Shown here piece by piece: positions 1-9,074 of a DNA stretch of 40,501 bases (positions are counted from its first letter, which is position 1; each line of letters begins with the position of its first letter). Location: contig CAJYLT010000073.1 in the NCBI GenBank assembly GCA_913775795.1, positions 1 through 40,501 of the forward strand. The letters are read 5' to 3'. This DNA is from an uncultured Sphingomonas sp. (GTDB taxonomy: Bacteria; Pseudomonadota; Alphaproteobacteria; Sphingomonadales; Sphingomonadaceae). Position numbers and translations under genes: made by a program. Below the pieces are notes generated by a model, which was not told the DNA's origin, made no database searches, and saw nothing but the letters and a program-made list of their open reading frames with translations.

Positions 1-1864
1 CGCGGCGGATCGTCTGCGGCGTGATGCCGTGCTCGGCGTTGTACGCCTCCTGCTTCTCGCGCCGGCGGCCGGTTTCGTTGAGCGCGCGCTCCATCGATCC
101 GGTCATCCGGTCGGCATAGAGGATCACTCGCCCGTCGACGTTACGCGCCGCGCGGCCGATCGTCTGGATCAGCGAGGTTTCGGAGCGCAGGAACCCTTCC
201 TTGTCCGCGTCGAGGATCGCGACCAGCCCGCATTCGGGAATGTCGAGCCCCTCGCGCAGCAGGTTGATGCCGATCAGCACGTCGTACACGCCCATGCGCA
301 GGTCGCGGATCAGCTCGATACGCTCCAGCGTCTCAACGTCGGAATGCATGTAGCGGACCTTGATCCCCGCCTCGTGCATATATTCGGTCAGGTCCTCGGC
401 CATCCGCTTGGTGAGGGTGGTGACGAGCGTGCGGTACCCGGCCTCGGTCGTCTTGCGCGCCTCGACGATCAGGTCCTGCACCTGCTCCTCGACCGGCTTG
501 ATCTCGACCGGCGGGTCGATCAGGCCGGTGGGGCGGATGACCTGTTCGACGAAGACGCCCCCGGTCTGCTCCATCTCCCACCCGCCGGGCGTCGCGGAAA
601 CGCAGACGGTCTGCGGCCGCATCGCGTCCCATTCGTTGAAGCGCAGCGGGCGGTTGTCGATGCACGACGGCAGGCGGAAGCCGTATTCGGCGAGCGTGAT
701 CTTGCGCCGGTGGTCGCCGCGCGCCATCGCGCTGATCTGGCCGATCGTCTGGTGACTTTCGTCGACGAACAGCATCGCGTTTTCGGGCAGATATTCGAAC
801 AGCGTCGGCGGCGGCTCGCCGGGCAGGCGGCCGGTCAGGAAGCGGCTGTAATTCTCGATCCCCGCGCACGACCCCGTGGCGGCGATCATCTCCAGGTCGA
901 AGTTCGTCCTTTGCTCCAGCCGCTGCGCTTCGAGGAGCTTGCCCTCCGCCTGCAATTCCTTCAGCCGCTCCTCCAGCTCGTGCCGGATCGCGTGCGTGGC
1001 CTGCTTCATCGTCGGGCCGGGCGTCACATAGTGGCTGTTGGCATAGATGCGGATCGAATTGAGGCTGGCGACCTTCTGCCCGGTCAGCGGATCGAACTCG
1101 GTAATCTCCTCGATCTCGTCGCCGAAGAAGCTGATCCGCCAGGCGCTGTCCTCATAGTGCGAGGGGAAGAGTTCGAGGCTGTCGCCGCGCACGCGGAACG
1201 CGCCGCGCTGGAACGCGGCGTCGTTGCGCTTGTACTGAAGCGCGACGAGTTTCCGGATGATCTCGCGCTGGTCGTGCGTCTCGCCCTTTTTGAGGTCGAA
1301 GATCATCGCCGAATAGGTCTCGACCGATCCGATGCCGTAAAGACAACTGACCGAGGCGACGATCAGTACGTCGTCGCGTTCGAGCAGCGACCGGGTCGCC
1401 GAGTGGCGCATCCGGTCGATCGCCTCGTTGATCGAGCTTTCCTTCTCGATGTACGTGTCCGACCGCGGGACATAGGCCTCGGGCTGGTAATAGTCGTAAT
1501 AGCTGACGAAATACTCGACCGCATTGTCGGGGAAGAAGGACTTGAACTCGCCGTATAGCTGCGCGGCGAGGATCTTATTGGGGGCAAGGATCAGCGCGGG
1601 GCGCTGCACCGCCTCGATCACCTTGGCCATGGTAAAGGTCTTGCCCGAACCGGTGACGCCGAGCAGCACCTGGTCCCGCTCCCCCGCGTTGGCCGCTTCG
1701 ACCAGTTCCCTAATCGCGGTCGGCTGGTCGCCGGAGGGGGTGTAGTCGCTAACCAGCTTGAACCGCTTGCCCCCTTCCGCCTTGGGCGGCCGCGCGGGGC
1801 GATGGGGGACGAAGCTCTGCCCGGTCTCGGGTTCGGCCAGGCTGGTGCGGATCTGGATCGCCAT
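1..1864 (-). CDS. uvrB: UvrABC excinuclease subunit B (3' end beyond window)
   Basis: UvrB is the DNA-loading helicase-like subunit of nucleotide excision repair; it receives damaged DNA from UvrA and recruits UvrC. Translation of the minus strand from ATG at 1864 begins [16 protein letters not shown] and gives about 621 residues before the window edge. Visible are the Walker A motif (GVTGSGKT, about residues 69-76), the damage-probing beta-hairpin [12 protein letters not shown], the helicase motif [10 protein letters not shown], and the C-terminal helicase half ([18 protein letters not shown]). The UVR domain that binds UvrC would lie beyond base 1. The protein has an N-terminal extension of about 30 residues before the conserved core. 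It is the first gene on its strand here, and no convincing SOS box was found in the 34 bases upstream. Family assignment is certain; only completeness is unknown. Confidence 0.97.
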   Translation of the reverse strand, partial: MAIQIRTSLAEPETGQSFVPHRPARPPKAEGGKRFKLVSDYTPSGDQPTAIRELVEAANAGERDQVLLGVTGSGKTFTMAKVIEAVQRPALILAPNKILAAQLYGEFKSFFPDNAVEYFVSYYDYYQPEAYVPRSDTYIEKESSINEAIDRMRHSATRSLLERDDVLIVASVSCLYGIGSVETYSAMIFDLKKGETHDQREIIRKLVALQYKRNDAAFQRGAFRVRGDSLELFPSHYEDSAWRISFFGDEIEEITEFDPLTGQKVASLNSIRIYANSHYVTPGPTMKQATHAIRHELEERLKELQAEGKLLEAQRLEQRTNFDLEMIAATGSCAGIENYSRFLTGRLPGEPPPTLFEYLPENAMLFVDESHQTIGQISAMARGDHRRKITLAEYGFRLPSCIDNRPLRFNEWDAMRPQTVCVSATPGGWEMEQTGGVFVEQVIRPTGLIDPPVEIKPVEEQVQDLIVEARKTTEAGYRTLVTTLTKRMAEDLTEYMHEAGIKVRYMHSDVETLERIELIRDLRMGVYDVLIGINLLREGLDIPECGLVAILDADKEGFLRSETSLIQTIGRAARNVDGRVILYADRMTGSMERALNETGRRREKQEAYNAEHGITPQTIRR

Positions 1865-1924
1865 GCGCCGAATATGAGAACGAAGCGGGGACGGGGCAAT
1901 GGGGCGTGGTGCCTACCTCTACCT

Positions 1925-1957
1925 CCCCTCCCTGGAAGGGAGGGGCCGGGGGTGGGT
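1925..1957 (+). repeat. Left inverted repeat flanking the DUF559 gene
   Basis: A 9-bp-arm palindrome (CCCCTCCCT, loop GGA, AGGGAGGGG, 1925-1945) is followed by CC and GGGGGTGGGT. The same 33-nt unit occurs in inverted orientation at 2347-2379 with two mismatches. The 3' end of the broken DUF559 reading frame runs through it. GC-rich palindromes of this kind next to DUF559 genes are familiar in sphingomonad genomes; whether they move is unproven. Confidence 0.85.
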
Positions 1958-2072
1958 CGGCCCGCGACTTTGCGTGACCTCGGTCAGGATCGCTGCCGCC
2001 ACCCCGTCCGCGTTCTCACGAACCTCGGCGTTCCAGAACCGAAGGACGCGCCAACCAAGCGACTCCAAAAAC

Positions 2073-2093
2073 GCTGTGCGCTGTGCGCTGTGC
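2073..2093 (+). repeat. Three tandem copies of GCTGTGC (7 bp) inside the DUF559 gene
   Basis: The unit GCTGTGC occurs three times without interruption at 2073-2079, 2080-2086 and 2087-2093. Because 7 is not a multiple of 3, each gain or loss of a unit shifts the frame of the minus-strand gene. Two units restore the family-consistent reading frame; three, as here, break it. Confidence 0.95.
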
Positions 2094-2346
2094 GTCGTAG
2101 TGTTCGGCGCCAAGGTGCTGCGCGCCATCCAATTCGACCGCGACCCGAAGCGACCGGCAGGCAAAATCGACGACGTAGCGCCCGATCGGCAACTGCCGGG
2201 TGAAGCGCGGCTGGACGTGCCGGATCCGTGCCCAGATCACGCGCTCCTCCGCTGTCTGTTCGCGCCGCAGACGTCGCGCCTCACTTGTCATTTCCGGGGC
2301 GATGCGCGGCATCTCGCGAGGCTGACGGAACGCGATTCGGAGAGCA

Positions 2347-2379
2347 ACCCACCCCCAACCCCTCCCTTCCAGGGAGGGG
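2347..2379 (-). repeat. Right inverted repeat flanking the DUF559 gene
   Basis: This is the inverted partner of 1925-1957: ACCCACCCCC, AA, then the palindrome CCCCTCCCT, loop TCC, AGGGAGGGG (2359-2379). It lies between the DUF559 start and the end of the dihydroorotase gene and may also act as that gene's transcription stop. It differs from the left copy by two bases (AA/TT in place of CC). Confidence 0.85.
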
Positions 2380-2384
2380 AGGAT

Positions 2385-3710
2385 TTAACTGAATTCCGTC
2401 CCCTCGAACTTCAGCGGCTCGCCCTGCGCGGTGCCGACCAGCGCGTCCTCCCACATCGCCGTGCGCCCGCGGATGATCGTGCCGATAGGCTTGCCGGTCA
2501 GGTCCCAGCCCTCGAACGGCGACCAGCCACAGCGCGAGGCGAGCCAGTCGCCGGTCACCGTCCAGCGGCGCTTCAGGTCGACGACGGTGAAGTCCGCGTC
2601 ATAGCCGATCGCGATCCGACCCTTGCGTACCAGGCCGAAGATCCGCTGCGGCCCCGCGCTGGTCAGGTCGATCAGCCGCTGGAGCGTCAGCCGCCCTTCC
2701 GCCACATGGTTGAGCATCAGCGGCAGCAGCGTCTGCACGCCCGGCATCCCGCTGGGGCTGGCGGGATAGGCGCGTTCCTTCTCCTCGATCGTATGCGGCG
2801 CGTGGTCGGAGCCGATGACGTCGGGCACCCCCTGCCCCATCCAGTGCCAGAGGCCATCGCGGTGCGCGCCCGAGCGGATCGGCGGGTTCATCTGCGCATA
2901 AGTGCCGATCTTCGCGTACGCTTCCTCGCCCGCCAGCGTCAGGTGCTGGGGCGTGACCTCGCACGTTGCGATGTCCTTGTGCTGCGCCAGCAGTTCGAGC
3001 TCGGCCGGCGTCGAGATGTGGAGGACGTGGATGCGCCGCTTGGCTTCCCGCGCCAGCCGCAGGATGCGGCGCGTCGCCAGCATCGCGCTTTCGTCGTCGC
3101 GCCAGACGGGGTGGGAGGCGGGGTCGCCGTTGATGCGGTGTTCGGCCGCGCGCTCGTTCATCCGCGCCTCGTCCTCGGCATGGATCGCGACGCGGCGAGT
3201 GCCGGAGGCGAGGACGCGCGACAGCGCCTCGTCCTCCGCCACCAGCAGGTTGCCCGTGGACGACCCCATGAAGATCTTGACCCCCGCGGTCCCCGGCATC
3301 CGTTCGAGCGCACGCAGTTCCTCGGCATTCTGGCCGGTCGCGCCGACGTAGAAGGCATGGTCGCACCACATGCGATGATGCGCACGGGCGAGCTTGTCGA
3401 GGATCGCGCCCTCGTTGTCGGTATTGGGATTGGTGTTCGGCATCTCGAACACCGCGGTCACGCCGCCCATCACCGCGGCGACACTGCCGCTCTCGAGGTC
3501 TTCCTTGTGCTCGAGGCCGGGCTCGCGGAAATGGACCTGGCTGTCGATGACGCCGGGCAGCACGTCGAGGCCGGTGACGTCGATCGTCTCGCCCGCGCCC
3601 CCGCTCCCGCCGATCGCCGCGATCCGGCCATCGCGCACGAACACGTCGACCTGTGCCGGCCCACCGGGCAGGTGCACGGTGCCGCCGGAAAGCTTCAGGT
3701 CGTAGGTCAT
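2385..3710 (-). CDS. pyrC: Dihydroorotase (cyclic amidohydrolase, multidomain-type)
   Basis: This enzyme interconverts carbamoyl-aspartate and dihydroorotate in pyrimidine synthesis in the cytoplasm. The 441-residue product from ATG 3710 has the amidohydrolase barrel. The opening metal motif is DSQVHFREPG (56-65), the carbamylated lysine candidate is K145 in GVKIFMGSSTGN, metal histidines are H177 (VAIHAED) and H231 (VLHIS), and the catalytic aspartate is D302 in GSDHAPHT. The first motif is usually DxHxH; here the first histidine is replaced by Gln58, leaving H60. The rest of the site is intact, so the protein probably binds its metal or metals with a changed first ligand; similar DHOase-like variants are known in this family. 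An allantoinase or hydantoinase role is less likely given FREPGLEHKED and MPNTNP. It diverges from the YgfZ gene with 44 bp between starts. Confidence 0.88.
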   Translation of the reverse strand: MTYDLKLSGGTVHLPGGPAQVDVFVRDGRIAAIGGSGGAGETIDVTGLDVLPGVIDSQVHFREPGLEHKEDLESGSVAAVMGGVTAVFEMPNTNPNTDNEGAILDKLARAHHRMWCDHAFYVGATGQNAEELRALERMPGTAGVKIFMGSSTGNLLVAEDEALSRVLASGTRRVAIHAEDEARMNERAAEHRINGDPASHPVWRDDESAMLATRRILRLAREAKRRIHVLHISTPAELELLAQHKDIATCEVTPQHLTLAGEEAYAKIGTYAQMNPPIRSGAHRDGLWHWMGQGVPDVIGSDHAPHTIEEKERAYPASPSGMPGVQTLLPLMLNHVAEGRLTLQRLIDLTSAGPQRIFGLVRKGRIAIGYDADFTVVDLKRRWTVTGDWLASRCGWSPFEGWDLTGKPIGTIIRGRTAMWEDALVGTAQGEPLKFEGTEFS

Positions 3711-3754
3711 GGCCGCCTCTTTCGCTGTGTCGGTCGAACCCTTACGTCCTCGCC

Positions 3755-4492
3755 ATGAGCGATGCCACCCACCTTGCCGACCGTTCGTTGATCCGCCTGT
3801 CCGGGGAGGACGTGCGCGGCTTCCTCCAGGGCCTCGTCACCCACGACGTGCGCGAGCTCGTGGAGGGCCATCCGGTCTGGACCGCTTTGCTCAGTCCGCA
3901 GGGCAAGGCGCAGTTCGACTTCATCCTGTGGGCCGAGGGCGACGACGTGCTGGTGGATGCCGAGGCGGCTCGGGCGGAAGCACTGGCGAAGCGGCTCTCT
4001 CTCTATCGCCTGCGCCGCGCGATCACGATTCAGGTTGAGCCCGCGCGCTTCGTCCACTGGTCGCCCGCCGGCCTCGACCAGCCCGCCGATCCGCGGCTGG
4101 CGGCGCTGGGGCATCGCTGGCTGTCGGACGAGAGCGGGGCGGATGCGAGCGAGGCGTGGCGCGCGCATCGCCTGTCGCTCGGTGTGACCGAGGGGGTGGG
4201 CGAACTCGGCGACGGCGAGACGCTGTGGCTGGAGGCGAATGCGCGCGAGCTCAACGGCGTGAGCTTCACCAAGGGGTGCTATGTGGGGCAGGAGAATACC
4301 GCGCGGATGCATCACCGCGCGAAGGTCAACCGCCGGCTGGTCGTCGCGCCGCTGGGTGAGCCGGGACCGCGGACGCGGGCGGTGTATCCCGACCTCGCAC
4401 TGATGGTCGAGCATCGGCGGGTGGAAGCGCTGGGCGATGCGCTGGTGCCGGACTGGCTGGCGGCGGCGCTGCGAGAGGACAGCGCCGCCTGA
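3755..4492 (+). CDS. ygfZ: YgfZ/GcvT-like folate-binding protein (Fe-S cluster maintenance)
   Basis: YgfZ proteins (the CAF17/IBA57 relatives) use tetrahydrofolate to support Fe-S cluster assembly or repair and affect tRNA modification. The family signature KGCYVGQE is present, with the conserved cysteine at about residue 175 of 245. The N-terminus, from ATG 3755, reads ADRSLIRLSGEDVRGFLQG, matching the usual start of the GcvT-like fold. The frame is open for 34 more codons upstream, but that stretch is low-complexity and antisense to pyrC, so the start at 3755 is preferred. There is no clear ribosome-binding site. It converges on the fumarylacetoacetase-family gene with four bases between the stops. 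Confidence 0.93.
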   Translation: MSDATHLADRSLIRLSGEDVRGFLQGLVTHDVRELVEGHPVWTALLSPQGKAQFDFILWAEGDDVLVDAEAARAEALAKRLSLYRLRRAITIQVEPARFVHWSPAGLDQPADPRLAALGHRWLSDESGADASEAWRAHRLSLGVTEGVGELGDGETLWLEANARELNGVSFTKGCYVGQENTARMHHRAKVNRRLVVAPLGEPGPRTRAVYPDLALMVEHRRVEALGDALVPDWLAAALREDSAA

Positions 4493-4496
4493 CTGT

Positions 4497-5504
4497 TCAG
4501 ATCGCCACCACCGACTGCTCGATCGCACCGAAGATCGAATGGTGCCGGTCGTCCTCCGCCCAGATGCGGACGGTGTCGCCCGCCTTCAGGAACGGCGTCG
4601 TCGCCGCGCCGCCCTTGATCGTCTCGACCGTGCGGATCTCGGCGATGCAGGAATAACCGACGCCGCCCTCGGCAATGGGCTTGCCCGGCCCGCCATCGGC
4701 GTCGCGGTTGGAGACGGTACCCGAGCCGATGATCGTCCCCGCCCCCAGCGCGCGCGTCTTGGCTGCGTGGGCGATCAGCGTGCCGAAGTCGAAGGTCATG
4801 TCCTGGCCCGCCTCCGCCCGTCCGAAGGGCTGGCCATTGAGGTCGACGTTCAGGCGGCGGTGAAGCTTGCCCTCCTGCCACCAGTCGCCGAGCGACTCCG
4901 GCGTCACGAACACCGGTGAGAAGGCGCTGGCGGGCTTGGACTGGAAGAAGCCGAACCCCTTGGCGAGCTCGCCGGGGATCAGGCCGCGCAGCGACACGTC
5001 GTTGGTCAGCCCGACAAGGCGGACGGCGGCCAGCGCCTCCTCCCGGCTCGCGCCCAAGCCCACGTCGCCGGTCACGACCACAACCTCGGCCTCGAGGTCG
5101 CAGCCCCACCTTTCGTCGGCCAGCGGGATCGGATCGCGCGGGGACAGGAAACCGTCCGAGCCGCCCTGATACATCAGCGGATCGTGCCAGAAGCTTTCGG
5201 GCATTTCCGCCCCGCGGGCCTGCCGCACCAGCGCGACGTGGTTCACGTACGCGGAACCGTCCGCCCATTGATACGCGCGCGGCAGCGGCGAGGCGGCGTC
5301 CCGCTCGTGGAAGCGTTCGCGCGGGATCACCTCGTGGTCGAGGTCGGTGGCCAGGTTCTGAAGGTCGCCCGCCACCCGGTCCCAGTCGTCGAGCGCCGCC
5401 TGCAGCGTCGGCGCGACGTGGCTGGCGTCGGCATACCAGGCAAGGTCGCTCGACACGACCACCAGACGACCGTCGCGTCCCGCTTTCAGGCTTGCCAGTT
5501 TCAT
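4497..5504 (-). CDS. Fumarylacetoacetate hydrolase family protein (335 aa, first paralogue)
   Basis: FAH-family enzymes hydrolyse or decarboxylate 2-oxo or 1,3-diketo acids at the end of aromatic degradation; this 335-residue class often serves the tyrosine/homogentisate route in alphaproteobacteria. From ATG 5504 it begins MKLASLKAGRDGRLVVV. The metal-binding glutamates fit CDLEAEVVVVTGDV (E138, E140), with D169 in LTNDVSLRG and the glycine-rich GAGTIIGSGTVSNRD further on. GGAGAG upstream supports the start; an in-frame extension of 26 codons is unlikely to be coding. No homogentisate dioxygenase lies next to it here. It shares layout and motifs with the FAH gene at 26198, including the N-terminal LQAALDDW helix, so the two are paralogues. 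The exact substrate is inferred, not shown. Confidence 0.9.
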   Translation of the reverse strand: MKLASLKAGRDGRLVVVSSDLAWYADASHVAPTLQAALDDWDRVAGDLQNLATDLDHEVIPRERFHERDAASPLPRAYQWADGSAYVNHVALVRQARGAEMPESFWHDPLMYQGGSDGFLSPRDPIPLADERWGCDLEAEVVVVTGDVGLGASREEALAAVRLVGLTNDVSLRGLIPGELAKGFGFFQSKPASAFSPVFVTPESLGDWWQEGKLHRRLNVDLNGQPFGRAEAGQDMTFDFGTLIAHAAKTRALGAGTIIGSGTVSNRDADGGPGKPIAEGGVGYSCIAEIRTVETIKGGAATTPFLKAGDTVRIWAEDDRHHSIFGAIEQSVVAI

Positions 5505-5611
5505 ATGTCTCTCCACATCCTCTGCCCCATCCTTAGCCCGCTCTCGTCCCATGTCGAGCGACCCTGCGTGGGTGATTGACAAGTCCCTGAAATCCCCCCC
5601 ATCGCTGGCAC

Positions 5612-8600
5612 ATGCATTCGGGGCTGCGCTTTCTGGACCATCCGGGCGAGATGGCGGCGCGCATCCGCGAAAAGGACTGGCGCGGCCATCCGCTCGGGCC
5701 GCCTCAGACGTGGCCGCAGGCGCTGCGTTTCAGCCTCAACCTCTGCCTCGCCTCTTCCTTCCCGATGGCGATCTATTGGGGCCCCGAGTTCCACCTCCTT
5801 TATAACGATGCGTGGTCGGCGATCCCCGCCGACCGGCACCCCTGGGCGCTGGGGCGGCCGGGGGCGGAGGTGTGGGCGGACATCTGGGATGTGGTCGGGC
5901 CGGCGTTCGAAGCGGGCCTGCGCGACGGTACGCCGTTCGCCAGCTTCGATCAGCTCTTGATGATGGAGCGGGACGGCGTTCCTACCGAGACCTACTGGAA
6001 TTATTCGGGCACGCCGATCCGCGACGAGTTCGGCAAGATCGCCGGCATCCTCAACCAGGGGAACGAGACGACCCGCTTCGTGCTTGCCGAGCGCGAGAGC
6101 CGCGCCGAGATCGAACGCCTGAACGAGCTGTTCCAGCAATCCCCGGGTGCGGTGGCGCTGGTGTCGGGCCCCGAGCACCGGTTCGAGATGGCGAACGACA
6201 CCTATCTCGAACTGATCGGCCGGCGCGACGTGATCGGCCGTCCGGTGCGAGAGGTGGTGCCCGAAGTGGTCGAGCAGGGCTTCGCCGACCTGCTCGACAA
6301 TGTGCGTCTGACCGGCAAGACCTATCGCGCCTGGGGCGCGCGGATCATGCTGGCGCGCGGCGGCACCGCCCCGCTCGAGGAGCGGATCGTCGATTTCGTC
6401 TATCAGCCGATCCGCGACACCGCGGGCGAGGTTGCGCGCATCTTCATCGAGGCGACCGACGTCACCGACCGTGCTGTCGCCGAACGCGCGCTGGAGGAAA
6501 GCCAGGCGCGGCTCGAACTCGCGCTCCAGGCGGCGCAGGGCGTCGGCGTTTGGGACTGGGACGTGGTCAACGACCGCGTGACCGCCGATGGCAGCTTCGC
6601 GCGGCTTTACGGCGCGGAGGTCGGCGACCCGGCCGAGGGCGCGCCGCTCGACGATTTCTTTGCGGCGATCCATCCGGACGATGCCGAGCGGGTCCGCGCG
6701 TCGATCGACGCGACGCTGCTTCACGGCACCGCGTTCTCGGAGGAATATCGCCTCGTCCAGCCCGACGGCTCGATCCGCTGGGTGATGGCGGAGGGGCGGG
6801 CGCTGCGCGGCGAGGGCGGCGCGATGGTGCGCTTCCCCGGCATCACCTTCGACATCACCGCGCGCAAGGCCGCGGAGGAAGCCGCGCGGGCGACGACCGA
6901 GGAACTGCGCCAGGCGACCGAGACGCAGGCGTTCATCTACTCGCTGGCCGAGCGGCAGCGCGGGCTCGACACGCCGGATGCGATCATGCGCCTGACCGCG
7001 GCGGCGCTGGGTCGGCGGATGGCGCTCGACCGCGTCGGCTTCTATCGCATCGCTGCGGACGGCAGCGCCTGGTTCGGCCCCGGCTGGACCAGCGGGCGCC
7101 TGCCGCTGATGCGCGGGTCCCTGTCCGCGGACGAACTCGGCCTGCCCATGACCGAGGCCTATCGCGACGGACGGACGCTCGTCAGCGGCGATTGCGCCAG
7201 CGACGAATGCGTCGCGGGCAGCGCGGTCAGCCGGCTGACCGCCGCGGTCATCGGCGTGCCCCTGCTGCGGCAGGGACGCTGGCTTGCCACCCTCTACGTT
7301 AATCAGGCCGAACCGCGTGCCTGGAGCCCGGAGGATATCGCCTTTGTCGAGGCGGTGGCCGAAATCTCCTGGGATGCGGTCGAGCGCGCCAATGCCGTCG
7401 CCGCGCTGCGCGAAAGCGAGGCACAGTTCCGCGCGATCACCGATTCGATCGACCACATGGTCTGGGCCGCGACACCCGACGGCGCGATCGATTACTACAA
7501 CGCGCGCTGGTACGAATATACCGGCAGCGAGCCGGGCAGCACCGATGGCGATGCCTGGGACCGCGTGCTGCACCCTGACGACCGCGACGGCGCGTTCGCC
7601 GCCTGGGGCGATGCGGTCGAGACCGGGCGGGACTATCAGCGCGAATACCGCATCTGGCATGCGCCGAGCGGCAGCTATCGCTGGGCGATGGGCCGCGCGA
7701 CGGCGGTGCGCGATGGCGACGGGCGCGTCACCCGCTGGTTCGGCACCACCACCGATATCCAGACCGTGGTCGAGGCGCGCGACGTCCTCGCCCGCTCGCG
7801 CGAGGATCTGGAGCGCGCGGTCGAGGAACGGACCCGCCAGTTGATGGCCGCCGAAGAGCAGCTTCGCCAGGCGCAGAAGATGGAGGCGGTGGGCCAGCTG
7901 ACCGGCGGCATCGCGCACGACTTCAACAACATGCTCGCCGTCGTCATCGGCGCGCTCGACCTTCTCGAACGGCGGGTGGCGCAGGGGTCGACCGACATCG
8001 CCCGCTATCTGACCGCCGCGCGCGACGGCGCGACGCGGGCGGCGGGGCTGACGCAGCGGCTGCTCGCCTTTGCGCGCCAGACGCCGCTGGCGCCGCGGCC
8101 GATCGACCTCGACGCGATGGTGACGGGGATGCTCGACCTGCTCGTCCGCACGATCGGCGACGATATCCGGGTCGAGACGCAGCTCGCCGGCGACCTGCGC
8201 CCCGCGGTCGCCGATCCCAGCCAGCTCGAGAACGTCGTCCTCAACCTCGCCGTCAATGCGCGCGATGCGATGGCGGGTGGCGGCACGCTGACGATCGCGA
8301 CCAGCCAGCACCGCGTCGAGGGGGAGGAGGCCGAACGCTACGGCGTCGCCCCCGGCGATTTCCTGCGCCTCTGCGTTGCGGATACCGGCGCGGGAATGCC
8401 GCCCGACGTGGTCCGCCGCGCGTTCGAGCCGTTCTTCACGACCAAGGCGGTGGGCAAGGGCACGGGCCTCGGCCTCAGTCAGGTGTTCGGATTTGTGCGC
8501 CAGTCGGGCGGCCATGTCCGCATCGATTCGACGCCCGGCGAGGGGACGGCGGTCCACCTCTACCTGCCCTGCGCCGCGGCCGAGGCCACGACCCCTCGCG

Positions 8601-8998
8601 AGCGCGCATTGCCCGATCGCGAACCGCCGCGCGCACGCGCCGGCGAGCGCGTGCTGGTCGTCGAGGACGAGGAGCGCGTCCGCAGCTTCTCGGTCGAGGC
8701 GCTGCGCGACCTCGGCTACGGCGTCGATGCGGCGGCGAGCGGGCCGGAGGCGCTGGCGGTGATCGATGCGGGGCTGCGACCCAGCCTGCTCTTCACCGAC
8801 ATGGTGATGCCCGACATGACCGGCCGGGAGCTGGCCGACGCGGCCCGCCGACGGGTGCCCGACCTGCGCGTCCTGTTCACCAGCGGCTATACGCGCGAGC
8901 AGCGGGCCGAGGGGATGGCGGGCGGCCCGCCGCTCCTGCCCAAGCCGTTCAACCTCCAGCAACTGGCCGACCGCGTGCGCGAGGCGCTGGACCGCTGA
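5612..8998 (+). CDS. Hybrid sensor histidine kinase with multiple PAS, GAF and receiver domains
   Basis: This 1,128-residue soluble sensor has no membrane segment. By eye the domains are: a divergent PAS (about 40-165), PAS 2 (170-290), PAS 3 (295-430, [12 protein letters not shown] and [14 protein letters not shown]), GAF (435-600), PAS 4 (602-735, [10 protein letters not shown]), a short coiled coil, HisKA with phospho-acceptor His769 in GGIAHDFNN, HATPase (N box [10 protein letters not shown] about 873, DTGAGM about 924, GKGTGLGLS about 948), and a receiver with Asp1063 in [12 protein letters not shown] and Lys in LPKPF. The receiver lets it act as a phosphorelay hub; no phosphotransferase or output regulator is beside it, so its target is unknown. 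The start at 5612 lacks a clear ribosome-binding site; ATG 5651 is an alternative. A TTGACA at 5576-5581 could belong to a promoter that starts transcription near the ATG. Confidence 0.93.
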   Translation: MHSGLRFLDHPGEMAARIREKDWRGHPLGPPQTWPQALRFSLNLCLASSFPMAIYWGPEFHLLYNDAWSAIPADRHPWALGRPGAEVWADIWDVVGPAFEAGLRDGTPFASFDQLLMMERDGVPTETYWNYSGTPIRDEFGKIAGILNQGNETTRFVLAERESRAEIERLNELFQQSPGAVALVSGPEHRFEMANDTYLELIGRRDVIGRPVREVVPEVVEQGFADLLDNVRLTGKTYRAWGARIMLARGGTAPLEERIVDFVYQPIRDTAGEVARIFIEATDVTDRAVAERALEESQARLELALQAAQGVGVWDWDVVNDRVTADGSFARLYGAEVGDPAEGAPLDDFFAAIHPDDAERVRASIDATLLHGTAFSEEYRLVQPDGSIRWVMAEGRALRGEGGAMVRFPGITFDITARKAAEEAARATTEELRQATETQAFIYSLAERQRGLDTPDAIMRLTAAALGRRMALDRVGFYRIAADGSAWFGPGWTSGRLPLMRGSLSADELGLPMTEAYRDGRTLVSGDCASDECVAGSAVSRLTAAVIGVPLLRQGRWLATLYVNQAEPRAWSPEDIAFVEAVAEISWDAVERANAVAALRESEAQFRAITDSIDHMVWAATPDGAIDYYNARWYEYTGSEPGSTDGDAWDRVLHPDDRDGAFAAWGDAVETGRDYQREYRIWHAPSGSYRWAMGRATAVRDGDGRVTRWFGTTTDIQTVVEARDVLARSREDLERAVEERTRQLMAAEEQLRQAQKMEAVGQLTGGIAHDFNNMLAVVIGALDLLERRVAQGSTDIARYLTAARDGATRAAGLTQRLLAFARQTPLAPRPIDLDAMVTGMLDLLVRTIGDDIRVETQLAGDLRPAVADPSQLENVVLNLAVNARDAMAGGGTLTIATSQHRVEGEEAERYGVAPGDFLRLCVADTGAGMPPDVVRRAFEPFFTTKAVGKGTGLGLSQVFGFVRQSGGHVRIDSTPGEGTAVHLYLPCAAAEATTPRERALPDREPPRARAGERVLVVEDEERVRSFSVEALRDLGYGVDAAASGPEALAVIDAGLRPSLLFTDMVMPDMTGRELADAARRRVPDLRVLFTSGYTREQRAEGMAGGPPLLPKPFNLQQLADRVREALDR

Positions 8999-9074
8999 GC
9001 CCGCCACGGGTGGACGAACCCGCCCCCCCGCGATAGGGCGGCGGCTTCTCTTCAAACAGCATCGGATGGGCTGA

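Larger units (their letters stand above)
1919..2312 (-). pseudogene. DUF559 (VSR-like endonuclease fold) protein, frameshifted
   Basis: Two overlapping minus-strand frames together spell one DUF559 protein. The first (from ATG 2312, or ATG 2291) carries RRLRREQTAEERVIW, then RQLPIGRYVVDFAC and VAVELDGAQH. The second carries AFLESLGWRVLRFWNAEV, then ENADGVAAAIL. They are in different frames because of three tandem copies of a 7-bp unit at 2073-2093. With two copies the join would read HYDAQRTAFLESLGW, which is what the family expects, so a one-unit expansion explains the break. As it stands, translation from the start ends at 2016, giving 98 residues with a foreign tail. The family has a restriction-endonuclease-like fold related to Vsr; its cellular role is not established. 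The whole gene lies between inverted palindromes at 1925 and 2347, which suggests a small mobile unit. A functional short product or a sequencing error in the repeat remain possible. Confidence 0.82.

Noticed and set aside
1865..1898. SOS (LexA) box upstream of uvrB
   Set aside because: GTTCTCATATTC is present, but the expected second GTTC at the alphaproteobacterial N7 spacing is missing.
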